A DNA stretch of 64,000 nt from Gordius sp. MW1 (taxonomy: Eukaryota; Nematomorpha; Gordioida; Gordea; Gordiidae). The translations under genes and the position numbers were made by a program. The stretch lies in contig OZ038528.1 in NCBI GenBank assembly GCA_964036665.1, forward strand, positions 3,540,501 through 3,604,500, in the 5' to 3' direction. This document shows positions 1 through 12,173 of this stretch, one piece after another. The notes beneath the pieces were generated by a model, which saw only the letters and a list, made by a program, of their open reading frames with translations, did not search any database and was not told the origin of the DNA. Each line of letters begins with the position of its first letter. Within the stretch, counting starts at the first letter, position 1.

Positions 1-436
1 GACCTATTGTTATGTTTCCTAGACGAATATTTTCGTTAAATATCCTCCTGAGGATTTTTCTATCCTCGGGTGTGGCTGGTGAGTGTGATGGTGATGCGAA
101 ATTATATGTGGAATGTAAAATGAGCACAGGTATCGGAGTATACTCCTTAACCTCAATCGTAGGAACATTTTGTGACGAAAGGTCGCACAAAAAACCAGCC
201 TCGTCCAAGGCGTCTTGGTAACGCGATAGGTCGGTGTAATCAAACATTGGCGTGTAAGCAAGCATATTGGCCAACTTCTTTGCATGCTGCTCTTGGTCGC
301 CAAGTTGCTCTCCGGGGACGGCTACAGACTTGGACGGGATGGGCATCAAGTCATCCACGTACTCAAAGTCCCCTGTGGCCGGCCCCCGCTCTTGGTATTC
401 ACTACCCGAAGAGCTCTCCCTCTCGTCCGCACAACA
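1..436 (-). CDS. Partial coding exon of an unidentified gene, continuing past the left edge
   Basis: Read on the minus strand with codons ending at position 2, the frame is open from an in-frame TGA at 437-439 to the window edge, about 140 codons. This is much longer than expected by chance in such AT-rich DNA, and base composition here is clearly less AT-rich than the neighbouring intergenic DNA. The peptide is acidic and Ser/Pro-rich at first (SSSGSEYQERGPATGDFEYV), then contains LANMLAYTPMFDYTDLSRYQ and a basic segment PEDRKILRRIFNENIRLGN. I do not recognise the family. There is no good initiator Met, so it is probably an internal or C-terminal exon with its acceptor near 415-425. Open reading frames on the plus strand and in the other minus frame over the same bases look like shadows of it. 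Confidence 0.5.
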
Positions 437-2109
437 TCAACATAATAAACTTTTTAAAAGTTTTTGAAGTGAGTGCATTTTAATTATGATGAGACGATTG
501 TTGACTTGCACGTATTATACACAGTTAATTATAACAATAATGACGTTTTAAAACGTTTAGCGCTATCATGAAATTTTGCTGCAAACTAATTCAATTACAT
601 ATATATTATTTGCATTCTTTAAAAATGGATTTTTATAATATTTTAACATTGTTGCTGCAAACTACAATAACATATATCTGCCTTCTTAACAATTTATAAT
701 ATTTTAACATTGTTCTTAAAGCCTTTTATTAAGGCTCATTGCGCAACTAATCAAAACTTAGGCAACTAAATAGAAAAATTTTTTGTGTCAAACCGAAATA
801 ATTTTATTAAAGTGTAAATATTATTTTTATATAAGCTTGTGGGTGGAACAAATAATATAAATTAATAGCGGGATGAAGCCTATGAAGTGCGATTTAACAG
901 ACCTCTGGTACTTACTAATATGACTTTCTAAGCCTTTTATACGAGTCGGGCCTAAATATCACCATTTTCTTACGCTGTGACTTGCCCTTTTTATATCTCA
1001 GGTTTATTAATGGAATTAAAATCCCTCAAGCTGGAATTTTGTAAAAAAAAAATGGAATTAAGAATGTTATTTTTGTGATTTTTTTAATAGAAATATGCTA
1101 AACCTACACCATTCACTTGTTAAAAACGCTCACATTGCTTTAAGGTGAAAATAACAAATTCGCTCTTAGGGATAAAAATGGTGTGAGCCCAAGTAATTGC
1201 TGAAATGGGTAATATAAACTTGTCTAGTTGGTAGGCTAAGTAATATTACAATTACAAATTGTAGGTTATATATTGATAGTTGGGCATTGTCTTATTTTTA
1301 ATAAAAAATATATATAACAACTTTCTTGAAATTTAAGAACTTATCCAAAAATTCAGCCCTCGAATTTCGTGCATTTTTATGAATTAATTTATACGGAGAA
1401 TAATATGCAAATCCAGTAGCCAGAAAATATTCTAAATTGATATACAGAATAGCAATATCATATAGGTGACATTAAAAAAAGTTTTTAAGTTTTAGAGGAT
1501 TATATCGCTGAATCCGAGAGTAAGAAATATTGTTCCCATAAGAATTTTTCGTAATGAGATTATAACTTTCACATATCACACAGATAGTATTTTCAAGCCA
1601 GCGAACGAGGTAAAAGCAGTCGCAAGTAATCATGCGATATTGATATGGAAAGCAGCAACTTAATACGAGATTAAGTTTCAAGAACGGGCCTACTTTATTT
1701 TGTTTAAAAAGCCCCACGAATTTAAAAACCATTTGGCCTGATCAAATAGACGTACTAGTTCATATAATAAAATTACTTCATATTTGCCATCAGGCAAATC
1801 GTGGTTGGATTGGTAGTGTAGAATTTATAAAATGATGTTTTGATATGTATTTGCTTTCTTTGCCTCATCACAAATGTTTACAAGCAATTCACAACCATAA
1901 CTGATAATGTCGCTTTTAATATAAAAACAAGGATCCTCATGTAACAAATATATGGTTAACGCCACAAATTTAGCCCCTTGCAGTACAGAATTTTTACCAT
2001 TGAAGAAAACTTCCTCGTCTAATGCTTAAAGCAAAAGAAACCCGAAAAAACGCTTGAAAATTAGAAGGAAAAAGAACTCCCTGAGAAAATGAATTAATTT
2101 GATGATTTC

Positions 2110-2277
2110 ATGCCTGATTATACAGATCAATTGGACCAAGATGTGTTTGATGTCTTGCACACTGATATATATTTGGAAATTAAGGGACATTTTTCACATC
2201 GTGCACATATGAAAAAAAAGCAGAAGAGAAAGCATGAAAAAACTTCCGTTAAAACAAAAAAAGGGAAAGCGCCCTAA
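2110..2277 (+). CDS. Small basic-tailed ORF, uncertain
   Basis: A 55-codon ATG-to-TAA frame encodes an acidic/aromatic first half (MPDYTDQLDQDVFDVLHTDI) followed by a strongly lysine/arginine-rich second half (MKKKQKRKHEKTSVKTKKGK). The sharp charge change looks like protein sequence rather than random AT-rich DNA, and the frame stays weakly open upstream. It could be the last exon of an unrecognised gene, a decayed retrocopy, or chance. No splice acceptor or homologue is clear, so the coding call is weak. Confidence 0.2.
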   Translation: MPDYTDQLDQDVFDVLHTDIYLEIKGHFSHRAHMKKKQKRKHEKTSVKTKKGKAP

Positions 2278-2719
2278 ATTAAAAACTAGAAGGAAATCAA
2301 AAAGGAAAATTAGCAAAACCGATCCAGCTCCAAAGTCATACATCCGCAATTATTTATAATAAATATACTCAGGAAGATTAAATCCCACCTCTATCTCATA
2401 TATAGTGCAATCATAGCCTTCATAGACTATTTATATAAATTTGTCCCAGTAAATCCACCATTCTAAATTTGGCAATCTCCTATGTCTTTTTAAAAAAGTG
2501 AATCTACCTTCCTTAACGAATGTTATGATAATCCAATAAAATGCAGATAAGACTAAATTGTTTTAACATTAGATCATCACAGTTTTATTTTTAGAATTGT
2601 ATAAATGACATATTTTTTAAATTACCTCTATTAATGTTTAGCTAGTCAGGATTTTTTTCATCACGTTTTAAAAACACCTGAATTAACCCAAATTACTATA
2701 ATCTAAATAATCTTTCCTT

Positions 2720-2792
2720 ATCTGTGCACATTTAAGAATGGTGAAAAACGGTAGACTTATGTAGCGTTGATGAACAGTCTATCTAGTCTATG
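2720..2792. repeat. One-ended remnant of the CATAGACTA hAT-like family
   Basis: The right edge reads GATGAACAGTCTATCTAGTC followed by TATG, which is the reverse complement of the terminal repeat (CATAGACTA..AGACTG.TCATC) of elements at 8990-9447, 33517-33967 and 60343-60798. The left partner is absent, so this is a truncated copy. A comparable one-ended copy ends near 41447. Confidence 0.5.
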
Positions 2793-3352
2793 AATGCAAA
2801 CCCTTAGTTTGTAAATTGTATTATCTACTTAATAAAGCATAATCATTATAGTAATGCGCAACTAATATATTACGCCATAATATATTAGTTGGATCAAGTA
2901 AGTTTATATTTTTTGACATTAACTGATTTTTGGAAGATAGACTTTGACAAATTTTTTCTTGACATCATGGCGCTTTTAAAGACTTCTATCATAAGTAATA
3001 ACGATCTTTTTTTCAGGTGACATTTATTGGTAGAGCCCTGAAAAATGCAATTTTTTTAGCGTCCGGTCCAAGCCCGACACTTTTCATTGGAGTTGATTTT
3101 TGCAGCCGGTTTCCGACCTGACGCCAACCCTCCACTTTTGCACACTTACTTGGGGTCGTCATGAGCTTATTAACAATGATATTGCTTAATTGATTTTAAC
3201 CATAACTCTTGATGTGATTTATTGTAGGCAAAAGTTTTTTTAATTCTTTTTTCAATTAAGATCTATTAGGGTTAGAATTTATTATTCACCTATGATAGTA
3301 ATATTTTGTTTGTGTGATCAATTGTCCAAAAATCCTTTGGCCATATGTGAAT

Positions 3353-6300
3353 ATGAACAGGAATATTTTAATATTACTTATTTATACATGCTTCAAATAT
3401 AAAGCTATTGCGGATGATGCATTGGAAAAATGCGCTGCTCACTACATTCTCAAAAATCATTACATAATTGACACCAAAAATTCTTTGCGAGGAGGCGCAA
3501 GCTTTTTAAATGTTTATCATACTAAAGATGCCAAAAGCTGCTCAAAAATCTGCTGTAAACTCGCTATGTGTACTGTGGTCGTTTATGAGCCAAAAGTAAT
3601 ATATTTACCGGATAATTTATTTTACAGCATTCATAACATATTTTGTTCATTTTTAAAGGGAATATAATGGAATATTATTAAATTACTTAATCTTTAGACA
3701 AATTCATTTTATTCTATATCTGTTTATTATATGTATCAAAAAATAGCAACACTATAAAAATCATCACAAGAATTGTTTTGCATTTGATTGTGGGCCTGAA
3801 GGATCTCTTTGCCAATTTGCACCTCATAATAACTTTTTGGTATTAATTTCAAACAAAGACACTCCATCAATTGATTTTCTTAAGTCTAATTATGACTCAA
3901 ATTCTGATAAATCATTTTACCAAGAGGATATACTTTCAGTTAAAAAGCACCCGATAATAGGTAATAAATATTAGGCCTTATGATATATTTATGCTATAAA
4001 ACTATCCCCTTTATTTTATTAAAAATCCATTTTTATGTTTATGGATATTTTTAATTTTATTACAATTACGACAAGTTTAAAAGCAGCAACATATGTTTAT
4101 GTAGAAGTTATTTCTACCAGTCAGACTCAATCATCCCAAACAACTACATCAACTCCCAATTCAATGATAACAACTTCATCCATTGTTTCAACTTTTGCTC
4201 AACAAAATCCTACCCAACCTTTAAAATTTACAACTGAAAATAATTTATTCCCCTCATTTGACTACGATTACCAAAGATTATTAGAATCCCAACCTAATAT
4301 ACCAGAAGACTCTTTTATTTTACCCTCTAATTTTTATCAACCCAAACAATTGCTAGTATCTCCATTACAACAATTTAAAATTTTGCAACCACAAGATTAT
4401 TTATCTAAAAATACAACAAAATATAATGATTTAAGACAATTTTCTCGTAGTAATACTGGTATTCTTTATAATCATAGGAGAAAATCTAATAATTTAAATG
4501 ATTTGATTGACCCAAATAAGTTGTATCCATATCCCCAATTTGTAATGCCAAATCAAAATAGTCAAAAATTTTATCAACCACAAGAAATGTCTTACATGCC
4601 AAGAAGTGATGATGGCCAAATAGGTAAAATAACATTTATTTACAATCATTATTAATGTTTTGATTACAGTTTTTCAATAAAATATTATCATTTTTAAAAA
4701 TTTAGTTCATAATATAGCTTTTCAAAGTAATTTAATTTGTTTAGAAAGAATGTACTTCGAGAAGAATAAGGGAGTATTTCCACGTGTTAATCAACAGTTG
4801 TACTGGCCTCCATACAACCAACATACTGATAACAATTTATATGATATTAGAAATGGGTACAGTCAAAGACTAAGTAAAAATTCTAAATTAATTGGGAATG
4901 ATATACAAGCTAATTTTGCAAATATGGATACACCTTCAAAAAGTAATAATATCTTGATGAAGTTAAAAAAACTTAAGCTTTTTTAATTTTATGAAATTTT
5001 TATATGTAAAATAATGTTAACCATCTCTTAGACATTATAATAAATAAATTTCGTTTTTTTATTGCTTATTTTTCTATTACTTTCATACTAGTTTAATTTT
5101 GCATCTTATGAAGTGAAGTACTTTTTTAAATCCTAAAATCCCAAAATTGCCAAAATTTTAAATACTTATTAGTTTTAATATTGAAGGTAAACCAAAAATG
5201 TATATAGTTTAGGGTAGAGTTTGACTAATTGCCCCATTTTGAGATCAAAAGTTTACTACTTTTTAGCCTACTATTTAAATGGTTAACATTAACATTTTTC
5301 CATTATTTCCCTAACTAAATGCCTATTTTGACAATCTTGACATTATTAAAAGTGCATTTATTCAACTAAAAAACTAACAAATTATAAGACATTTTGATAG
5401 AAATCTGTTCATTTTTCTTAATATTATTTTAATTTCTTATTTTACTCTAAATTATCTTTTAACTCATCTCTTCTAGGTAGTAGTAGTAGTAGTAGCCCTT
5501 GTAATCCAGCTTACGAATTTCAATGCGAATCTGGGCAACCCAGATGCATTGCTATATATGATGTTTGTGATGGAATACTCCATTGCCAAGATGGAAGCGA
5601 TGAAAAAGATTGTCAGGGTACTTGTAGTAAATTTAACCAATAAATATTGTTGTTTTTAATAAATCTTCACAATTAAAATTAAAATCATCCCTTAGAGATA
5701 GACAAATGTAAATTGTTAATTTTCTAAACTATAAGCACTTTAACAACAAATGAATCAATATGCCAATTAGAATGTTGTTTTAGCCTTTCTTATAAATATC
5801 CTGCTGAGTGAAGATTAGACAATTTTAAGTTGATTTAGTTAATTGTATTTGGGATTTAAACAAATAAAACTTTTTTAAAACATTAATTAAAAGGCATGGT
5901 ATGCATGTTAAATATGATTGGCCGCACCAGGATTTAAAGCTGTTTAGCTGGGAAGGTATTTTTTATCCGTTTTACAGATTTTTCCATGGGCTTAGTCAGC
6001 ATTGGAATTAAGGGGAGGGGGGCATTAATAATTGATGGAGAGATTGAAATTTTAGCCATAATTTTAATTGAACAAATTTTTGGATTTAGAGGGGGCAGCC
6101 GCCCCTCCCTGCCTCCCCTGGCTACGCCCATGCAGATATCTGCCTCTGAATGGTTTATTTCAGAACCCCTTTATTAGTAGCCGTTTAAAATATGGAGAGT
6201 AAGAGTTAGGTATATAAGTGTAAACATGCGGTTTAGTTTTACGATGGTGCTGTGTAAAAAATAGATCTACTCTTTGCAACGCAACTTTTATGATTGAAAA

Positions 6301-6826
6301 TTGCTAAAAGCTATAAATTTTAAAATTATCACGTTTATCCTTTTATTAGAAATTAAATCGGACGTTAAGATGGATTCTAACACTAGCTCTGATTCGGCAA
6401 AAGGCAATTCAACAAAGCTCCATACTTCATTAAAGTATAAAAAATAGGCATGCGATTTTTTAATAAATTTTAAAATTGTTTTATTCATAAACTGTCTCTA
6501 AAAGGTATATCTAATTTTATGTTGATGAAAATGAAATAACATTCATTTATTTGTAATTGATAGAACGACAATTCGAAACGATTCCATCATACCAACTGCT
6601 GTAAGCTCTTAACCATTCAAGAATATCTAAATATTTAAATCTCACGGTGGAATTTATTCTTATATATATATATATATATACATGGGCGTAGCCAAGGGGG
6701 GCGCCCCTTCCCCCTAAATCCAAAATTTTTTTGAAATTTTTTGGAAATTATAGCTTAAAAATGATCATTTTGCCCTTCTCTAAATTATTATTGCCCCCCC
6801 CCCTCTAATTCCAATGTTTGATACGC

Positions 6827-6886
<60 letters not shown>

Positions 6887-7645
6887 TAATATCTTAAACT
6901 CCCTTAGTCAGGTCAAATCACTTGCGTTGTAAAACTTTAAATGCTATAATTTAGAATTTTAAAAGATTAATTAGCATTATAAAATGCTTTGTTTCATTAA
7001 TTAATCTTTTTACCCTACATTTTACCAAGCACTTGCGTGACCAAAGGGAGTGTCAATTTTAACGTGATTTAACTTTACAAGTACCCCCCCCCCCCCGTAT
7101 TTTTTTAGGAGCCTAGCCCAATCGAGATTAGGTCACGTGACAAAGGTCGAGCTGCTCTGGCTTTCGCGATCGGGCTTTGCCTGGTATTTGCGGCCATCAC
7201 CATAACTTGTTTGACCTGCGCCTCAAGGCTAGTTAAAGGCCCCTCGAGAATGGGCTCTGGCAAGAATGGGCGTTTTTACGTGCAAGACACTGGGCATTGT
7301 AATGGGCGGACCACGGCCCGTAAACCTTTGTTGAGTGATAGCCAATCGGAAAACGATGAGGATAATGGCGGCCCTTATAGACCATTGACCGAACCTGGGA
7401 GAGTGCTAGCAGACGACGCCGATCAGCTGATGGCCGACGGGCCGGACCCACTAGACCTCGATATGCGTTACGGTACGGCCGACCACATGACGGTCATCAT
7501 GGACCCAACAGATCGTAAACATCCCCCTGGAAAATTGGGCTTCGCTAGACACGGCTCTAAGAAGCGTGACTTAGCTTTTAGAAAACCTTGGGTGTCTGCT
7601 AATGGAAATGTATCTTATACCTCAACTGCACTTTACACCGGATAA
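3353..7645 (+). CDS. MANSC + LDL-receptor class A single-pass membrane protein (LRP11-like)
   Basis: Exons supported: 3353-3595, 3747-3960, 4105-4623, 4745-4942, 5477-5617 and 7109-7645. The first five join in phase. The ATG at 3353 starts a signal peptide (MNRNILILLIYTCFKYKAIA). It is followed by a MANSC/MANEC-type cysteine domain across exons 1-2 (KSCSKICCKLAMCTVVVYEPK, then NCFAFDCGPEGSLCQF). Exons 3-4 encode about 240 Ser/Thr/Gln/Asn/Pro-rich residues with no fold I recognise. Exon 5 begins with a Ser run from (AGT)n and carries one LDLa module (C..YEFQC..RCIAIYDVCDGILHCQDGSDEKDC). Exon 6 has a transmembrane helix (ALAFAIGLCLVFAAITITCL) and a cytoplasmic tail of about 150 residues ending in TAA. 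MANSC + LDLa + TM resembles vertebrate LRP11, but I see no PKD domain. Exon 5 ends in phase 1 and exon 6 appears to start in phase 0, so one small exon between 5618 and 7108 is probably missing from this model. Ligand and function are unknown. Confidence 0.82.
5985..6132. mobile_element. hAT-type MITE, CATGGGCGTAGCCAG family
   Basis: Inverted ends CATGGGCTTAGTCAGCATTG (left) and the complement of CTGGCTACGCCCATG (right) enclose a G-run, an AT-rich centre and a C-run. It lies in the last identified intron of the MANSC/LDLa gene. About ten copies of this family are in the window; those at 45926, 40972 and 63235 show 8-bp target duplications, which supports hAT mobilisation. Confidence 0.75.
6661..6884. 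repeat. (TA)n microsatellite with an inserted MITE
   Basis: A TA-dinucleotide tract is split by a copy of the CATGGGCGTAGCC MITE at about 6681-6830 and continues to 6884. Because the flanks are TA repeats, the target duplication cannot be told from the microsatellite. Confidence 0.7.
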
Positions 7646-8989
7646 TGAATATGAGGAAATGCAAAACCTGACATTAAATTTACTACTTGGGCTTAAGTAG
7701 TTTTCCCTCTTAATTTTATAAAATCTTGTATATATAAAATTTATAGTTAAAATTTCGAATTAAATTATTATCAAAGTAGACCTTCGCCCTCTTTCTAGGA
7801 ATCAAATAATACTACAAAAAATTTCACTGCTATATAATTAAATATGTCAAGCACCAAAGCTATTAAAATGGATGTAAACACTTTTAATTTTCTTTTACAA
7901 TCAATATATAAAATCTCACTTATTAATTATTGGTGTTTCGTTTCCACTAATCATCATTTATAGTGCAATCTTGGGATAATCCTTTGATCCTATTGATTAA
8001 CGTAAAAAACGTATTTATAATATATGCATCAAGATAAATATTTTATTAATTAGTAAATAATTGTAATTTTTGCTAATGCGATTGACTTAAGTATAACTAG
8101 TAAATTTATCTAATGTTCGTTATACGTCTATTTATTTTTGAACCTATTTTGTAACCTTTTATATTTCACAAATTGTTTCTTAGCTTAAAGTTGCAATGTT
8201 ATCCTGCAATGTTATTTACAAAACGTTTATTCGTTAAATTTACACATTCCATATTTGTAAACTACTTCTTATATATAATCGGATATCTCATATTTATTAA
8301 TGTATAAGCGTCAAGTATAACATGTAGAAAATATTTTTTATTTTATATGATATACTTTGTTAACTCACTTATAATAAACCAAACGTCACCCATATATTGC
8401 ATGAAGAACTTATTTTGCTTAATATAGGCTTTGTCAAATGAATCAGTTAATTAGTTAAAGCATGAGAGTTGTTGAATATTACATTTGTGAGTTTATAAAT
8501 TCCAAATCGTTGTGCCTCCTATTGAAGGATTTGAAGCTTTAATTATGCAAAGTTTCCTTACAATTAATTTTAGTATTGCAAAGTTCTCGTTAAAAATTAT
8601 ATGGGTAATTTGATTAAGATAAAAATCGTTAATTATTATCAATATATCCTAAATTGATTCATAGTGATGCCCTCGATTATACTCCCGACATTTTAGGGTT
8701 GATATGATAGTTACCAACTATGCTGAATTGAAAATTTAAATATTAACAAAATCTCTTAGCTTTAGTTGTCATTTTTTGATATACAAATACTAAAGTCGTT
8801 CTCTGGGTACGATATACACCTGTCATGACAGAGAAACCCATGCGCGTACAAAATGTTTGTAAGTTGTGGTTTATATTATAGGAGCCTTGTAAATAACTGG
8901 GATTTACATTGTTATAAAAAATCAAAAATTATTATTTTAATATTACTCGGGCTTTTAATGGTCTTAAGTTTAAAAATTGTGTACCCATC
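7646..8989. other. Intergenic AT-rich DNA downstream of the MANSC/LDLa gene
   Basis: About 1.3 kb with no conserved coding signal. It should contain the 3' UTR and polyadenylation site of the upstream gene, but several AATAAA-like words exist and none can be chosen with confidence. Confidence 0.4.
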
Positions 8990-9447
8990 CATAGACTACA
9001 TAGACTGCTCATCACGGTATAAAATGTGTGTGTTTCTTTCCGCCATTTTGATGAACACTACCGTCTTATATCACATAATGGCGTTTTGCGCTGTGCCGTT
9101 TTGTTCGAACAGGAGAGGTAAAGAAAAAAGGTTTTGATTCCATAAATAAGTAAGATATTACAAAATATATGATATTTTTAAAAAATTTATTATTGACACA
9201 TTTCATAAAAATTAAAAATGTAAAAACTGTAATGGTATTAAAATTTTTTAAAAATATCATATATTTTGGTATTATCTTACTTATTTATGAAATCAAAACC
9301 TTTTTTCTTTACCTCTCCTGTTCGAACAAAACGGCACAGCAACGCCATTATGTGATATAGGACGGTAGTGTTCATCAAAATGGAGGCAAATTTCACACAC
9401 AATTTGCCATATGGAATATATAACATGAGCAGTCTATGTAGTCTATG
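8990..9447. mobile_element. Palindromic hAT-like element with perfect 8-bp target duplication
   Basis: The ends are inverted repeats starting CATAGACTACATAGACTGCT. The inverted repeat extends over most of the 458-bp element, so it folds on itself. It is flanked by perfect 8-bp direct repeats TACCCATC at 8982-8989 and 9448-9455. The closest copy, at 60343-60798, is flanked by a different perfect 8-bp repeat. Small ORFs inside are not convincing genes; the element is non-autonomous. Confidence 0.85.
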
Positions 9448-9455
9448 TACCCATC

Positions 9456-9977
9456 AATTACCATATATTTTAAACAAAAACATGTTAAATCATTAAAAAT
9501 CTTAGAGGTTATATAACCTCCGCCAAATTGGTCAAATATGTAGATATAAGTAGCAACTCAAATAATGCGTGTATTAAGTGATTTTGGCAGACAATTAATT
9601 TCAATTTTTTTTAATTTTACTATATTTAATAATTTTATAATAGATGAATAAAAATAAATGTTATTAAAATCTTTTATTAATAAATAACAATTGTATTTCC
9701 CACTCTCACCGGTAACCATTGATTAAGGTGTTAAAATGAAGAGCTAGCTAGTTGCTTCTCAAGCAGAATAATGGCCAAAGTACTTTTTAAATTATTCTGA
9801 ACATTTATGTTTTTATATAGATTTTGAATTATAGAATAAAATGTTGAATAGAAACCATTTTAAACAGATCTGACTTAGTGAGGCATGTTGTTTAATTATT
9901 TACTCTCAAAATATAAAAAACTATGATTTTCCATTATAAATCTGATTGCGACAAGGGATTTCTTACAGGACTGGCTT
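9456..9977. other. Intergenic AT-rich DNA
   Basis: About 520 bp between two mobile elements. I see no gene, RNA or repeat structure in it. Confidence 0.4.
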
Positions 9978-10130
9978 TTATAAATGTTGTGTTTAGTCAA
10001 CGGCGCGTATCGACACAAAGGCGGGTGTGGAGAATAAAGTAAAAACAAATTATATGACCGAAGGATATAGACAGATGAAGTGATTAAAAATAAAGGAAAA
10101 GACGAGGGAAGACAACACTCACACATATTT

Positions 10131-10442
10131 TTATTATTGATGGATTCGATTATATTTTTTATTGTCTTGGTCTCGTGAATACTGGAATACACTAATATTA
10201 TGATAATTCGATAATTGTGATCGTGGTCTTGTGATATAATAAATTTGTATTCCCTGAACTGGACAGTGATATTTCCTGAACGGAACAGTTCTGTTCACTT
10301 CAGGGTTTATACAATACGCAATCCAAATTTATTATATCTTAAGACCAAGATCACAATTATTGAATTATCATAAAATTAGTGTATTCCAGTATTCACGAGA
10401 CAAAGACAATCAAAAATATAATCGAATCCATCAATAATAATA
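10131..10442. repeat. Near-perfect inverted repeat (stem ~130 bp, loop ~70 bp)
   Basis: The left arm begins TTATTATTGATGGATTCG and the right arm ends with its complement CGAATCCATCAATAATAATA. Both include the AATACTGGAATACACTAAT / ATTAGTGTATTCCAGTATT pair. Small differences between arms show it is not a simple copy artefact. Confidence 0.8.
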
Positions 10443-12130
10443 AATACTCGGGCCTTCGGCCCTCGTGGGAAGGGGAAGAGGAGAATGGGAGTAGGGAAAG
10501 GGAAGGGGGAACTCTTCTATACTCCGTATAAACGTAGCATATTTGCTATGCAATTTATGGGCGAGAAAGGTGGGAAGGGGCGAGAATGCCTTTAGGGGGG
10601 TATTAAATGCAAAATAATTAGTTAATTAGTTATAGGCCCTTATCAATGTTAACCAATTTAAAAACGAAATAAAATTTTTGATTTATTTGGCCAATGGTCA
10701 TTTTTTCCATTGGTCAGTAGCCAGCGGACGATCAAAAAGTCATATTATCAATGGTATTAACAAGAACAAAATATTAATGTAATTTAAAAAAAAATAAACA
10801 CTTTGCCCTCTCCGGGATTCGAACCCACATCAGTAGAGGCATAGGCCTTTTGTAGGGGCACGGAGGGACCCATATCAATAGAGGCATAGGCCCTTGTAGG
10901 GGAGGGCAAAGGGTAATTATCAATGTTAACCAATTCAAAACGGAAAAAAAAGTTCGATTTATTTGGCCAATGGTCATTTTTTTCATTGGTCAGTAGCCAG
11001 CGGAGGCTAAAAAGTCATATCATCAATGTTATTAACAGGAACAATATATTAATTTAATTTAAAAAAAAATAAAAATTTTGCCCACTTTGGGATTCGAACC
11101 CACATTAGTAAAGGCATCTGTTTACAAGCCGGCGCTATAACCCGTCACACCATGCTGGTTTTAAAATAGTAGAAGTTTTTATGTTTTTTATATAGATAAT
11201 GAAATAATACCATAAATTGCATAGCAATTAAAAGTGTGTTTTATGTTTAGAAAATCAATATATTTCATCGGTCAGTAGCCAGCGGACGGTCAAAAAGTCA
11301 TATTATCAATGGTATTAACAAGAACAAAATATATATTTAATTTAAAAAAATTAAAAAAAAATTCGTCCCCTCCCTGGCTTGAACGCGACACCTCCAGGTC
11401 ACAAAGCTGGCGCCAATAACTTGAAGGGTAACGGACAACGGACAACGGACAATCGAAAACGAGCCCATAAATTGCATAGCAATTAATAAATGTATTCAGT
11501 ATTCACGAGACAAAGACAACCATAAAAATATTCGAATGCATCACCACATAAACTCGGCCCTTCGGCCCTCGTGGGAAGGGGAAGAGGGGAATGGGAGTAG
11601 GGGAAGGGAAGGGGGCAAGGAAAGGGGGAACTCTTCTATACTCCGTATAAAAGTAGCATATTTGCTATGCAATTTATGGGCGAGAAAGGTGGGAAGGGGC
11701 GAGAATGCCTATAGGGGGGTATTAAATGCAAAATAATTAGTTAATTAGTTATAGGCCCTTGTAGGGGAGGGCATAGGGTAATTATCAATGATAACCAATT
11801 CAAAACGGAAAAAAAAATTTCGATTTATTTGGCCATTGGTCATTTTTTCCATTGGTCAGTAGCGGACGATCAAAAGGTCATATTATCAATGGTATTAACA
11901 AGAACAAAATATTAATTTAATTTAAAAAAAAATAAAAAAATTTGCCCTCTCCGGGATTCGAACCCACATCAGTAGAGGCATAGGCCTTTTGTAGGGGCAC
12001 AGGGACCCATATCAATAGAGGCATAGGCCCTTGTAGGGGAGGGCATAGGGTAATTATCAATGTTAACCAATTCAAAACGGGAAAAAAAGTTCGATTTATT
12101 TGGCCAATGGTCATTTTTTTCATTGGTCAG
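10385..12130. repeat. Direct duplication of a ~1.1-kb repeat block
   Basis: The block beginning near 10385 (TATTCACGAGACAAAGACAA, then the hairpin-like GGGCCTTCGGCCCTCGTGGG at 10449) recurs from about 11495 (same hairpin word near 11556), an offset of about 1.1 kb. Both copies contain the same tRNA-like B-box word and GGTCAGTAGCC segment. The opposite-strand version appears at 30900-31250. Confidence 0.7.
11080..11165 (-). repeat. tRNA-derived SINE head
   Basis: On the minus strand the segment reads CCAGCATGGTGTGACGGGTT, then ATAGCGCCGGCTTGT, then GGGTTCGAATCCC, an A-box-like and B-box-like pair spaced as in a tRNA. A near-identical copy is at 15287-15372 (minus). Further B-box-bearing fragments are near 10805-10830 and 11945-11970, and a related but different head lies at 11365-11425 and 15580-15635. 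The arms do not all pair, so this is a SINE promoter rather than a working tRNA gene. Confidence 0.6.
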
Positions 12131-12173
12131 TAGCCAGCGGACGGCCAAAAAGTCATAACATCAATGTTATTAA

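Larger units (their letters stand above)
437..3352. other. Intergenic AT-rich DNA
   Basis: About 2.9 kb with no recognisable conserved gene. It holds one short ORF (2110-2277) and a one-ended transposon remnant near 2720-2792, listed separately. A minus-strand 86-codon ORF at 1472-1732 matches nothing I recognise. The promoter of the MANSC/LDLa gene should lie at the right end, but I see no distinctive element. Confidence 0.5.

Noticed and set aside
1472..1732. 86-codon minus-strand ORF
   Set aside because: No family resemblance, no splice or codon support; length is not exceptional.
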